Source: Physcia stellaris
Lineage: Eukaryota > Ascomycota > Lecanoromycetes > Caliciales > Physciaceae
Reading direction: 5' to 3'
Assembly: GCA_018902385.1 (NCBI GenBank)
Contig: JABSSW010000058.1
Span: 167,303 to 231,302 of the forward strand
DNA length: 64,000 nt
The notes below the pieces were generated by a model. It worked only from the letters and a program-made list of their open reading frames with translations, was not told where the DNA came from and made no database searches. Each line of letters starts with the position of its first letter. Within the stretch, counting starts at the first letter, position 1. Position numbers and translations under genes: made by a program. This document shows positions 33,501-44,061 of this stretch, piece by piece.

Positions 33501-35682
33501 GGTAACAGTGGTATCCATGGGTTGAACTGCGAGGGCGTCTTTGTAGGGCCTGGATCCTGAACAGAACTTGGCCTCGGCGCTTGCGACGTCGGTGTGGGGT
33601 GAACGGTGGTAGTTGGGGGATTCAAAGCATCAACAGGTTTGAGTGTTCGTGGAGGATCGAATGCGTTGAAGTAGAAGGCATTGCAATGCGCAAAATCCGG
33701 GATGACTCGCCTGATCTTATCGGGAAAAGCGAAGTAGGGGCGATAAGGTACACCAGGTAGTGGTGTATACCAGTTCTCGGACTGTATATCAAACGTAAGT
33801 GGGTTGCCAAAATCTGGTTGAGAAGTTCCTTACCATCACACTTTGAGGTGGACACGGCAGATCTGCTGGGTTGAAGACTTTGGATGACGAAAACTTCACT
33901 GCGACTGGGCCTACTATGGTTGATAATTCTCCAGGATCAAAAGCGACCGTTGTTGCTGGGATGCTCGTGCTTCCGCAATTATCGCCCCCGTCCAGGCCTT
34001 TGAAGCCGACGTAAATGGACGGAGATGTACTATCGTCATGTTAGCCCATGCATCGTATTCGCGTGGTGGTGTGGACCCGGGGAACAAACAAAGTATATGT
34101 ACCCAATACGGCAGTACTAATATTGCCTCCAGCCAGCAACGAATGAGCCCGTGGACGAAGGGTGACAGCGTTATGTGGGACTGCGGTGGTCCGGTTCAAT
34201 TGGGGAGAAACGGACGATGTTGTATTCATGCAGGGAGACGGGTCCCAAGGATTGAATGCGTATGCCTTGAATTGGAGAGACGCTATGGTAGTCAACGAGG
34301 CTGTTGTGAGTAATCTCAAAGATTCGGAGAAGGTGTCTCTGTCACCCTGTGGAATGGAATAAGTACAACCCCAATAGACATCTCCGTCAGCATTTGTCGT
34401 TGCGCCATCAGCAACGCTACTGACTTCATCGCCCACAATACTTTGGCAGGATGTATCAGCGTCAGGTGTAGGCCAGTAGTAAACGTCGACTTTCTCCGCG
34501 ATAACCTCGCAATAGCCACAGCATGTGACATTAAAAAATAGGTCTTCCTGAAATTGCGCCTCGTGATTTGGATCTGGGAACATTTCGTGATGCAATTTCA
34601 AGCACTCCGGCTGCCTCATCCAGCTCTTCACGTCTGAAAACACCGAAATCCGTCCTGGTGGATTTGATGTACTGCACTCTGGGGAGGGGCGGTAGAAGCA
34701 ACTGTTGTTCTCGAGCAAACCCCTAGTAGTCCAAAATCTACTGGCTGCTGATGTTCTTTCTCCACAGCAAGATTTGTCCCACAAAATGCATTGATCTTCC
34801 AAGCCATCCAGTGAATGGCTAGGGCCCCGCAGTGAGCAATATGAATCTGTAATCGCACAAGTGCTGTTGTTCGACCCGTTACTTGATTTATGCTTGCAGT
34901 TAGGCTGGGCAGTAGTCGCCGTTGATTTTCCAGTTCCCCAATATTGCGTTGATATAGGGTTATATCGACACAGTGAGTAGCAGGGTAGCCTGCGTAATGC
35001 GTGGTAGTGGTGGAGGTACAGCCTATGAGTTCCCAATAGCGACCTCCACTAAGGGGAAGACGGGTTTGTGTATAGATGTAGCTACGGGTGTGCGGAGCAC
35101 TTCGGGATATAGTGTTATTCGGATAGGGCTTCCCCGTTGAGACTCCCGGTTGTCTTGGTGTGGCGGCGTTGGAACTACTTCCAATACCAACGGGCTCACT
35201 CGTCGCTGCAGCGGAGGCTGTATGGGACGTCTGGCCTACTTTGGTATTACAATTCGGAATGGTTGTGCATGTACCCAGGGGACGCGGAGCGCCCATCGAA
35301 GTGCAGTCCAAACAGGGCTAGATTTGGAAATGGTAAGATGGATACCTGTGTATTTGAGGATTGGAGTACTCACGAGGGTGGTGTATGCGCAGTAGTCATC
35401 AGCACGCCAGAGAATCGGCGATGGTGTGGGCGTGCTGAGGGGAAAGTTGAGGGTTCCACATATGCAGAATTGTGACAAGTACCCCAAGCCAGGATCCTGG
35501 TTCTGAGCGTAACATAGAGGGCTTGCACTGGACGTAGGAATGGGAGAATTGCTTGTAGGGGTTGCGAATATCGTTGAAGTAACTGATGGGGATGGCCGAC
35601 TGGGTTGTGGGCTACTCGAAACCTGGCGCAATGCCGCAAGGAGAAGATAGATGCGTATAATATGAGAAGGTAGCGAGAACAT
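30538..35682 (-). CDS. giant repeat-rich cell-surface protein (multi-exon, frame breaks)
   Basis: I read this as one gene. It begins at 35682 with a signal peptide (IIRIYLLLAALRQVSSS) and a Cys-containing segment (YLSQFCICGTLNFP). A Cys-rich ectodomain follows at 34041-35311 (for example CCGYCEVIAEKVDVYYWPTP). Next is the block DLPCPPQSVM|SENWYTPLPGVPYRPYFAFP, joined across an intron at about 33786-33834, ending CNAFYFNAFDPPRTL. Then comes a 450-residue Gly/Asn/Ser/Asp repeat region. A run of beta-repeats (xSVLTTDG..ITFxPSGxVAVDGxTLSxGG..VGSxGLVIGSxTIxIP) follows. The C-terminus is Ser-rich with a hydrophobic tail (AIKWLAVLGVLMVTVML), suggesting a GPI anchor or membrane end. Frame breaks near 31987-31990 and 31811-31822 each need one extra base. 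Exon joins at 34.0-35.3 kb are uncertain. An adhesin-like wall protein is inferred; two adjacent genes remain possible. Confidence 0.6.
30640..31960 (-). repeat. ~190-bp beta-repeat array in surface protein
   Basis: About six degenerate copies of a ~60-65-residue unit containing V-L-T-T-D-G, F-x-P-S-G/N-S-x-V-A-V-D-G, T-L-S-x-G-G and G-L-V-I-G-S-N/D-T-I. DNA identity between neighbours is high around the GTTGATGGT-type core. The unit length is estimated from the spacing of the TTDG and VIGS motifs. Confidence 0.75.
32440..32645 (-). repeat. 15-bp minisatellite encoding GGNSQ/GGTSQ
   Basis: Tandem 15-bp units read on the + strand as CCACCTTGGGAGGTC or CCACCTTGGGAGTTC, encoding Gly-Gly-Asn/Thr-Ser/Pro/Leu-Gln/Glu on the gene strand. 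About 14 copies, uninterrupted in frame. Confidence 0.85.
32940..33430 (-). repeat. nested GGDP/GGNS repeats with higher-order duplication
   Basis: Two scales. At 33306-33413, six nearly identical 18-bp units (GGATCTCCACCAGTGGCT) encode GGDPAT. At 32945-33240, a ~175-bp block (GGNSGAGGNSGAG...SSGGDPISAGDPGTGETSGDG) occurs twice with few substitutions. The array stays open in frame throughout. Confidence 0.85.
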
Positions 35683-37376
35683 CTTTATTTACAACGACAT
35701 GAGCAATGCGACAGAGATATCAACGCGGAGAGTTTTCGGCAACCTAGGGTGGTGATCTGTTAAACTTCAATGCGACTGGAAAACACCTGGTTGCGATACA
35801 TTGGGTATGAACGAGCGTGACGGTCTGGACAACGCAGCAAAATCGTGAATGACAGTGCAAAGGCGAAGCCTTCGATGCGATGTATTGACAAAGGAGAGGC
35901 AGCGACAAAATGAAATTCCTGAAAACATCAGCCATTTTCTCTCGCCGTCGCTCCTCGGTGGGAGCTGAAAGCTGACGAGCTAGGAGGCGGCGCAGCACCA
36001 GAAATGTCATTGTCGCGGCTCAGCTGAAGTGACCTAGGCTGTTCTGTGGTCCGTTCTGCAGGCTATGAACTTGAAACGAAATGTCATGAGTGGTGCTTTT
36101 GTGTCGGGAGTTCATCTCCGGACTTCAGCTGAATCTCGCGACCATCCGGATCCCTGCCGACTACGCGCCCGTCCAACAGTGAAAATCGGCGATTGGGTGG
36201 ATTTTTGCATATTTCTACAACCCCCACCATGGTGAAGAATGATGCAGATACGGTATTTCAGCCTCATCGACTGACTGACATTGGCAAAGCTAGCAGAAGA
36301 AAGGCGCAACTTGTTTAGCATTGATATCATGAGGATAGGGGCATAGCATTCTTGTAGAGATCCAAGACACTCTCCATATTGCCAGAAGCATCCCCCTACC
36401 CGAAACCTCACCCGGAGAGAGCTCCGGAGCCCTGCTCGAGTCTCAGATATCAGCGAGGAGATCGGCAAGGAAGTGAGCGAGAAGGTCAGCAAGGAAGTCG
36501 GCGAGGAAGTTTGCGAGAATGTTAGGAGTTGGTATGCCCCGGGGGCTTGGCATTGACTAGGGCTAACCCCTCTCGCATGTAAATAGAACATCCACATCTA
36601 CTCTCGATTCAGACGGTGATAAGAACGCCGACGAGCAGAAAATCATCGAGAAGGAATGCATCGATGAGGCGACTCATTGCAAGGGAGTGAATTCATTTCA
36701 GAGGGAAAAATTCATCGCCAACGAGGTTGAGGGATTCAACAACAGGACCACGATTCATAATGGGGTCTATGCGGAATTGTATGGGGTCACACCTTTGAAG
36801 AGACACTTCGATCTCGTACAAAGTGAAGTGGATTTCAGAAAGAGAGAAAATAATCGAGTATTTCAGAAAAATGGACCTCTTTTGCATCAAAGATGATTTC
36901 TGTCCTCGCTATGTTGAATCTTCCTTTTGTTGAAATACTATGGCACTTACGAATGTTATTGCTATGAAAATGGAGAGCTTTTTATTCGAAAGTCATACGC
37001 TCGAGAGCTTAAGCGAATTTTCTAATACCTTTCGCGTTTCATTGAGAACAGGTTCGCGGTGAGAGCTGTAGAGCTGTAAGAATTTCATCCGTCGGATTTA
37101 CCTTGATCAGTCATACTTGATGAGTAGAGATTCAGGATATGAGTCGAGTCATGTGTGATGATTGACCCCTATCGCGCCAGCGGGCCTTAGAGATAGTTAT
37201 ACTCATATGCAGATATATATCCCCCATCTCTTGCCAACTCACCCTTCCAGTAAACCCCCATGAGAACAACCGAACAAAACCACAAAGGAGGTCATAAAAT
37301 TCCCATAATCTTCTACACGACCTAAAGGCCTGTCCCAGCATCCCAAATCAGCAAACCGCACCCAAAGCGAGAGACC
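35683..37376. other. intergenic with short tandem repeat and possible gene remnant
   Basis: About 1.7 kb. It holds a 12-bp tandem repeat at 36454-36517. An open, coding-looking stretch lies at about 36600-36896 (+), encoding SDGDKNADEQKIIEKECID and ending in LLHQR. I could not join these with a legal splice or find an ATG. It is left as a possible remnant. Confidence 0.3.
36454..36517 (+). repeat. 12-bp tandem repeat
   Basis: About five imperfect 12-bp units of the type GAGGAAGTCGGC/AAGGAAGTGAGC. Read on the + strand they encode four-residue steps: EEIGKEVSEKVSKEVGEEVC. The periodicity is visible directly. Confidence 0.7.
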
Positions 37377-37508
37377 ATGTGCTACCAGGACCAAACCTAC
37401 TATAGCTGCGGCTGTTATTGGCAGACTTTCGTTGGTTGCGGACAACTATGTGATGGAGTGCAGGCGAGGCCGAGTCATGCCGATTTTCCTTGTCCGCAAT
37501 GTGAATGA
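37377..37508 (+). CDS. cysteine-rich microprotein A (43 aa)
   Basis: A 43-codon ORF, too short for ordinary gene callers. It begins Met-Cys and contains eight cysteines: MCYQDQTYYSCGCYW, then FVGCGQLCDG, ending FPCPQCE. The spacing MC-x8-CGC-x6-C-G-x2-C-(x)n-CPxC looks like a small zinc ribbon or disulfide knot. It shares its layout with the 49-aa ORF at 38521. I recall similar MC-starting short proteins as common, uncharacterised ORFs in filamentous fungi. There is no signal peptide, so a cytoplasmic metal-binding protein is more likely than a secreted toxin-like peptide. Function unknown. Confidence 0.65.
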   Translation: MCYQDQTYYSCGCYWQTFVGCGQLCDGVQARPSHADFPCPQCE

Positions 37509-38276
37509 GGACTTTGGTACCGGACGAGGAGCGGGTAGAGCAGTAGCGACTAGGGCTTGGGGGACTATAGTGGAGTGTGTTTTTGTTTGGAGCTGTGTCT
37601 GAGGATGGAGCATGAAGAGAATACTTTATGTTTGGAATGCTGTGGTTGGAAGGGGAGAGTTATGTGGTTAATTAGGGGATTTATATAGCTTGTTGGTGGG
37701 CATTTGCTTTTACGACATATTGCTTGCTATTCTGGGCTGTGCTTAACTCACATAGTCGGATTTCTGCATGTCGATACTACAGAGACCCTATAAATCTGTT
37801 TCTAGGTTTCCAATACAGAAGACGCCAATCAGAGACGCCCAAGTCCTTCTTTATTGCTGATTCGAGAGGTGAGTGGATTGCTACGAGTATTGAGGACTGC
37901 ATGTGGCTCCGTCCACCGTTACCTCTACCCGAGTTTTAGTAGGAATAAGTACGGATCTCTCTCTTTCTTTTCCCTTCTTCGTACCGCAGAACCTAGCCAT
38001 CTACTATTACTCAACGTAAAGTTTAGCTCTCACACCCACAAACCCCAGATATCGTACGACTTATCAGTATCACCTTTCCACTATTATTAGATTCGCGGCT
38101 TGCAGTATTCTCAACAATTCACTCAACAAATTCTCTCTGACTCCACATATTGAAATCTACATACGGGTTTCGGTGCTCAAAAAAAGAGTCAATCACTGCC
38201 ATATGACTCTCCCACCTAGGCATCCATCAGTTCGTGTAGTATAAATACAGCTTCAATTTCGTACTCCCCGTACCTT

Positions 38277-38450
38277 TTACCATTTACCACACAACCCACG
38301 ACCCATCGTCTTTACCCGACCCACTTTGAATTCTATCATAAGCTATCAAGCAAGCTTCCACCATCTACCATCTACCATATACCACAGAACCCACAACCCA
38401 TCATCCTTACCCGATCACTTTGAAATTCTATCACAAGCTATCAAGCCAGT
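38277..38450 (+). repeat. tandem duplication upstream of microprotein B
   Basis: An ~85-bp unit occurs twice: TACCACACAACCCACGACCC...TTTACCCGACCCACTTTGAA...CTATCAAGCAAGC, then TACCACAGAACCCACAACCC...CTTACCCGATCACTTTGAAA...CTATCAAGCCAG. It lies directly in the probable 5' leader of the ORF at 38521. Confidence 0.75.
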
Positions 38451-38520
38451 TTACGCCTCCCCAAAACCATCCCTCTCTCTCGTTTCCTAAGGAGCCAGAA
38501 ACTCTCAACAACGACTCACC

Positions 38521-38670
38521 ATGTGCATCGAGGTGAAAAACCACTACACCGCCTGCGGGCACACCATCACCAAGATCATACCCTGTGGGGACATGGCAGG
38601 CTGCACTGGGGCTCGGCTCGTTGAGAATACCGCGCACTACAACTGTCCATGGTGTGATCGGTGGAGATGA
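38521..38670 (+). CDS. cysteine-rich microprotein B (49 aa)
   Basis: A 49-codon ORF with the context TCACCATGTGC, a good fungal Kozak-like start. It begins MCIEVKNHYTACGHT and continues IPCGDMAGCTG, ending YNCPWCDRWR. Six cysteines plus His17 and His41 match the layout of microprotein A: MC-(x)n-Y-x(1-2)-CG, then CG-x(2-4)-C-x-G, then CPxC. It is likely a paralogue, about 1 kb downstream on the same strand. A leader rich in CCA/ACC repeats precedes it. Function unknown; a small zinc-binding protein is inferred. Confidence 0.7.
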   Translation: MCIEVKNHYTACGHTITKIIPCGDMAGCTGARLVENTAHYNCPWCDRWR

Positions 38671-39740
38671 CGTTTGCGAGCTTTGCGGAGAGCAGGGGAA
38701 CTCCTGGGCCGCGCTTCCATTAGAAAGAATGATGGAGGAGAAGCGAGGAGAGTAGGAAAGGGGGCTTACGGAGGAGATGTAGGCATAGGAGATGGTCATG
38801 ACCGAGATTGTTTGTGAACAGCTTGCATGTCTTTGCGGTTGAAGTTGGTTGAAGGATCATTTACCTCTTGGACCTAGCCATTTTTTTTAGCTTGCATATA
38901 GTTTTGACTTATGGAATAGAAGATAGCGTGCACACATTGTTCCTTCACCCTCTTGATTGCAACAGCCCAGGCCCCGATGAACGAGAAGCATAGTCCTATG
39001 AAGACGGGACACGGTCCTCGCCATGGTGGACAGTGTTCTGGTCACATTTGTACTGACTGAACGGGAGTCAATAGGGAATGGGAGAGCCAAGGAAGAAGTT
39101 GGATAGGTCATGCTGATTTGGATACATAGCTTGCTTGAATCTCGCAAAGAATCCTATCTTCTGTGATCTTTAGAACCCGACTTCTTAATAAATGGATCTT
39201 TCTCGGTGACGAATACGTTTGAACTTGGTATACTGGTGCTATGTCTGTATTGTGGGACAAATGGTAAATGAGAAAGCCACAGCGAAAGTAGAGTAGAATG
39301 TGAATATGTATATAAGTGCACATCTGTCTTCCTGGTTTGGCTTGAGAATTAGTGACCTGTAGATCAAGGTCGAGATTGTCTTCTTCGAAGACTGTATGGC
39401 AATTTGAATACCTCCAGACAAAGGACGGAGAGGTTTCTGAAGAAGATGCAGAAAGAGGATAGACGACCGAGGGTATCAGGATATGACAGCAGCAATGCCG
39501 TGGATTGTGGCGAGCTGCTGGCGTTTCATAAGGGTCGGGACGACAACGCAGAATTAGATTCCCTAGTGATGTCCTTGCTAGCATCAAGGCTCTCAATACA
39601 ATTCTGATACCTGCTAGACACGGAATTGTATTTATTGCACTCCATCTATGAGCCCTGTTAGCTGTCGAATTGAGTGTCATGATCTAGTGCTTTGCTCTTT
39701 CAAGTTTGGTGACAGACTGTAGCGTTAATATTTAGGCTGA
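38671..39740. other. intergenic, nothing recognised
   Basis: About 1.1 kb between microprotein B and the third MITE copy. ORFs up to 190 codons on the minus strand lack family motifs, and I do not support them. Confidence 0.35.
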
Positions 39741-39942
39741 TATCCCATGGTCTGGTACTTAGTGATGCTAATTTTTATATTTTAGCCACGACGGATCTGC
39801 GATTACGCGACTTGGGATAAAATCAGAAGATGATGTTTCTTTCCGATTATGTTCATGTGCTTTGTGTCAAGAACGGGTACGCGTTTTTCTATATCAGTGA
39901 CGATGTATGAGAGGTAAGATAATAGCACCACATCGTAGGATA
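39741..39942 (+). mobile_element. MITE copy 3, diverged
   Basis: It starts TATCCCATGGTCTGGTAC and ends CACATCGTAGGATA, again bounded by TA. The interior follows copy 1 in the same orientation (GATCTGCGATTACGCGACTTGG, AAAATCAGAAGATGATGTT, TGTGCTTTGTGTCAAGAACGGGTA). Divergence is higher than between copies 1 and 2, and it is about 8 bp shorter. Confidence 0.72.
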
Positions 39943-40016
39943 CTGATCAAAATGTGAGAGCTCGTGGTGGTCCTGCCAAGTTTCGAGGAAGACATCAGGC
40001 TATTGGGTCCCCCTTC

Positions 40017-41611
40017 CTACAGCTTCCATTCATCACGGTGGTTGCTTTGACTATCAGGATTGATCTTGACAACCAATTTCCCGAATTGACTGCCCTCTCT
40101 CATGTCTTCGAACAGTCCCTCGATAGCCTCTAAGTTTTCGATGCCGCCTACTACTCGTTCCACAGGCGGCCTTATTGTCTTCTCACCCACAAAGCGCACT
40201 ATCTGTCGGAATTCCTCACGGGAGCCCATGGTACTGCCTTCAGCTCGATGTTCTTCATGATCGCTTGCATTGGCATGGTCGGTTGATCCATCATCGTCAA
40301 CCCATAGCTCGCAATGACGCCTCCAGTTTTCAATAGCCTCCAGGTGTTGCCAACGATATCACCACAAGCACCATCAATCACGGAGTCCAGGAATGGTCTG
40401 TCTTTGGGCAGCAACTTCAGTAAAGCTTTGGGCCAATCATCATCTGTGTAGAGCACATCATCTCTTGCATCCAGGCTTTGGCACGATCGGTCTTTTCAAC
40501 TGACGAGCATGTCAGGAAAAACATTGCACGATTGAGCGTGAGCCAACAGGAGAACCATAAGCGCTACCCCACCGCCCGATATTGCTGTGTGCAAATACCT
40601 TTAGAATCCTTGGCGCCAAGATGTGAAAAATCCCATACCTCGTTTCATCAACTTCTACAATACAAAGTGTAATAATGTATAATTTACAATATATATTGTT
40701 TTAGTATGTTATTACATATGTCAGTTTTCAAATCATTGTTAAATTTTGTTTTGATTGAATTGTGATTGTTTTGATATTGAACATTTGAAGCTCAAAATAT
40801 CAAGCTTTGAACTAAAAATTAGCGTTTAAATTAAAAATTCATTGAATCATCATGATATCTGCTGATGTCTGAAAAAATCAATGATTATAACGAACAAATT
40901 GACATTTAAACGTGAAATTTGAAACTTTCATACACAGTATCAATCATGTAGTTCAGATTTTGTTCTGTAAAGACTGTAAAGAGTAATCGTGAACAAACAA
41001 GTGAGGGGGGATTTTTCACACTCTGGCGCCAAGGATTCTAAAGGTATTTGCACACAGCAATACCCGTCACTAAGATATTAATTCCAGCCCGGCTTGGCGT
41101 TGCCGGACTTTGTGATAAACGCTCTCGAAGACGCTCGAGACGCTCTCCAAGCCGTCAGTCCTGTAAGCGGCTGCTTCCGCGTCGGTGAGATACCTTGTTG
41201 CTAAATCGACATCATCCGCAGGAACGGCCATCAGTTCCTGCAGTGTACCCAGCTGAGCCAGCGTTGTGGTCGACGTGCCACCAATAACGGAAAAAGCGCC
41301 CTCGGGTCCTGAGTAATTCGACACCCATCCTGTGTCGGGTTTAATTCCGACGCGCTGTCCGACAGAAGACTTCTGGGGACCTACCGCCGGGTCTGGGTGT
41401 GGGAGAACAGTGGCGCGGCCGTCCGCAAGAAGGGGGTTCTGGAGGAGAGATGGCTGGATAGAGGTTCTGCCGGATGTAGAGATCACGGTGGTTGAGTGTT
41501 GCAGCAACAACTTTTAAGAGCACCTCGTCGGCTTTGGGCGTATGTTGAGGGACATCAGGCGAATTGAGAGTGATAAACCACAGAAGGAGAGATGGTGATT
41601 GCTTTCGGCAT
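40017..41611 (-). pseudogene. zinc-type medium-chain dehydrogenase pseudogene, transposon-split
   Basis: On the minus strand it starts MPKAITISPSVVYHSQF at 41611. It continues in shifted frames: DVPQHTPKADEVLLKVVAATLNHRDLYIRQ, then LLADGRATVLPHPDP, VGQRVGIKPDTGWVSNYSG and LGTLQELMAVPADDVDLA. The Rossmann segment is cut just after LVTGI by the element at 40580-41061. After it come GGVALMVLLLAHAQ, LPKDRPFLDSVIDGACG, WRLLKTGGVIASYGLT and LVVKINP. At least three frame breaks plus the insertion make it non-functional. Intact relatives are NADPH-dependent quinone/alcohol oxidoreductases. It may once have belonged to the neighbouring metabolic cluster. Confidence 0.85.
40580..41061. mobile_element. 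482-bp TIR element inserted in dehydrogenase
   Basis: The left end TA-TTGCTGTGTGCAAATACC recurs inverted at the right end with TA on both sides. The inverted repeats are about 54 bp with a two-base mismatch block (CCAAGAT versus CCAGAGT). The interior (40640-41000) is very AT-rich and has no ORF. It interrupts the pseudogene exactly at a TA in the GGGTATC codons. A non-autonomous, TA-targeting DNA element (MITE) is inferred. The ends are unrelated to those of the 210-bp MITE family. Confidence 0.88.
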
Positions 41612-41963
41612 TTTTAGGCGCTCTTGGGTAATGTCACTCGATGCGAAGAGGGACGAAGAGAATGGGACACGAGGCTTGGTCATTCCCGAGGCACCAGAGG
41701 CCGAGCCTCCGTGGATCTAAAGGAATGGTGTTTTAGGGCTTAATCCAGTATTCTATCCTTGGATCCTGTGGCCGCCCCAAAGGACCTGGTCCCGAACATG
41801 CGGCTGCCCGCTCATCCCTCATGATGTCTCTGCGTTCATAGCAATTGATGTCTCCTTTGTATAAATATATGAGCGTTATCGCGTCAAAAGGCTTTTGGTA
41901 GTACATGATATTCCATCAATGCTAACATGCATAGAATTCCAATTTCGCGCTCTTATATTCGAA

Positions 41964-44061
41964 TCATTCATGGCTAGTCCTGTCTTCGGGCTCGGCCCGG
42001 CCTCCTACAAGACTCGATTCCCTCGCGTCTTCTCTTCTCACCTCGGTGCTGGCTTCTGGATTAGATGTCTGCTTCTCTGGAAGGAAAACGTGATCCGAAT
42101 CAAGTTTCTTGTCCATGGAGTATCCCTTGATAAGCAGGCTAAGAAGTGCCGCCAAGCCAGCAACCGCTGTCAAAACTTCGAACACGACTTGGAAGGATTT
42201 CGAATATGCCAGTATATATCCTTGGTATTCGGCAGACGTTTCAGGCAGCGTCCTCAGGACTACCATGAAAGCCTCTGCGTCAGCCGCGATTTTCGTCGGC
42301 AGATCGAGTTCGCCAAGGTGCTTTTTCAGCTCATTCTGGAACACCGCTCCCCCAACGGCGACGCCAATACACATGCCGAAGGTCCGGGTGAAGGTGTACA
42401 TTGCAGCTGCGTAGCCTACATTCTGGGAGTCTGCCATGGCCTGGATGCTGAAGTTGAGGGACATAAGGATCATTCCGTGGCCGAGACCAACGGTCAAAAA
42501 TACCAGTACCCAGGCGTAGACCCTAATATCGACATCCAACAGAATGAGGAGGCCAGTAGCTGTTATGGTAACTATCCAGCCAAGCCATATCGCCCATCGA
42601 TAGCGGCCAGTTTTGGTCATGAGTCTCCCTACAATAATACTTGTCGGTAGAAGGGCGCCTGTAAGAGGTATCAAGGCTACGCCGGTGATGGTGGGGCTGT
42701 ATCCTTTAACGCTTTCGAGGTAAAACGGTATATAGTAAAGCTCACAGAACAGCTACAGGGCTTTATCAGTTCGAGAATCATGAAGCGAACGGGAAGGGAG
42801 CAGCCTTACCAGCATGCCTTGCAGGACCGAACCTGCGTATGCAGCTAGCGCGGAATATGAATTGAAGAGTTCAAGACGGATAAAAGGTCTTGAGGCTCCG
42901 TATCGCTCCCAAAAGGTCGTTGCGGCAATTCCAGCTATTGGAAAATTATAAGTCAGCAGTTGTTCCCTTGGGACAGTGTTGACATGTGAGAAAGGCTCTT
43001 CTCACAGGACAGACTGCTCCGGCAATGCCGTTATGGCTCCAAGTATGGAGAAAGAAAAAAAACCCGCTTGGAAATGACTCACCCACTCCAACGATCATAG
43101 GGACTAGTGTCCGCCAACTCGTCCATGGATATTGCGCGCCACCCCATGTTACTCCAATCAAGAAGCTGCAGGTGCTTGAGACAAAAAGGAAGCCACCTAT
43201 CCAGTCCACATCATGTAGGAGTCGATCCCTCACGGAGGCACGGTTTGCACGGAGTCTCATGACCAGGGGTACGGTCAGGAAACCAATCCCGCAGAATGGG
43301 AAATTGATGTAGAAGATCCAGCGCCAGGTTGTGTGCTGAACGAACAAGCCCCCGATCAGCGGGCCAGAAACGCTACCTAATGCCCAGGCGATCTGATTTA
43401 TACCAACGTAAATGGGCCTCTGGCGGAGCGGGACAATATCAGTCACAATCACCAATCCCAGAGAGAGAAGACCTCCACCTCCGATGCCTTGGATGGAGCG
43501 ACCCGCCAAAAGTTCGGTGAAGTTTTGCGACAGGCAGCAGAGAAGGGTCCCGATTGTGAAAAAGGCGAGCGAGATGAGGTAGAAGAGACGACGGCCAAAG
43601 ATATCTGAGAGGGAGACGATAAAAGGTTGAAGGACTGATTGGGTCAGAAGGTATGATGTTCCAGTCCAGAAGGTGTCTGTCGTGCTGCCATGAAGATCAG
43701 TTGCGATAGCCTGGGGATGTGTTAGTCCTTCGATTGCTACTTTGCAACCTTTTTCCAAAAAAGCACTTACGGGCAGCACCGGGACCAATATTGTGGCATC
43801 CAGAGCAACCATCAACGATACTATGGCGATGACTATAATGATCATCCATTCAGCCCGGCCAGCTTTCCAGTCTTCCCCTGAAGTGTTAGGCTCCTTCACA
43901 GAGCCCTGGCGATTCAATGATGTGCTAGATTCTCTCGTCTCGGAAGGTTTCTTCTCGGTTCCGGACAATGTTTGGTCATTCGTGTTCTCTGTGCTTGCCT
44001 GCATGATCGGTGGCAATGCATCGCCTGTACCCAGGGGAGACGATTTGATGTTGGCGTCCAT
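41964..44061 (-). CDS. MFS drug:H+ antiporter-type transporter
   Basis: A hydrophilic N-terminus (~70 residues) precedes the first helix (WMIIIVIAIVSLMVALDATILVPVLP). Exons join as VPVLP|AIATDLHG, IVGV|AGIAATTFW and LQGML|LFCELYYIPFYL. Signature segments: SDIFGRRLFYLISL (loop 2-3), RSIQGIGGGGLLSLG (helix 5 region) and ALGSVSGPLIGGLFVQ (motif C). The last half has LTGALLPTSIIVGRLMTKTGRYRW and ends in a charged tail (LPEKQTSNPEAS). Twelve to fourteen helices are expected in the plasma membrane, as for DHA2-type exporters. Its place beside a P450 and an HR-PKS suggests export of the polyketide. Confidence 0.9.

Noticed and set aside
39108-39680. 190-codon minus-strand ORF
   Set aside because: No family motif, no signal peptide, biased composition; likely chance.
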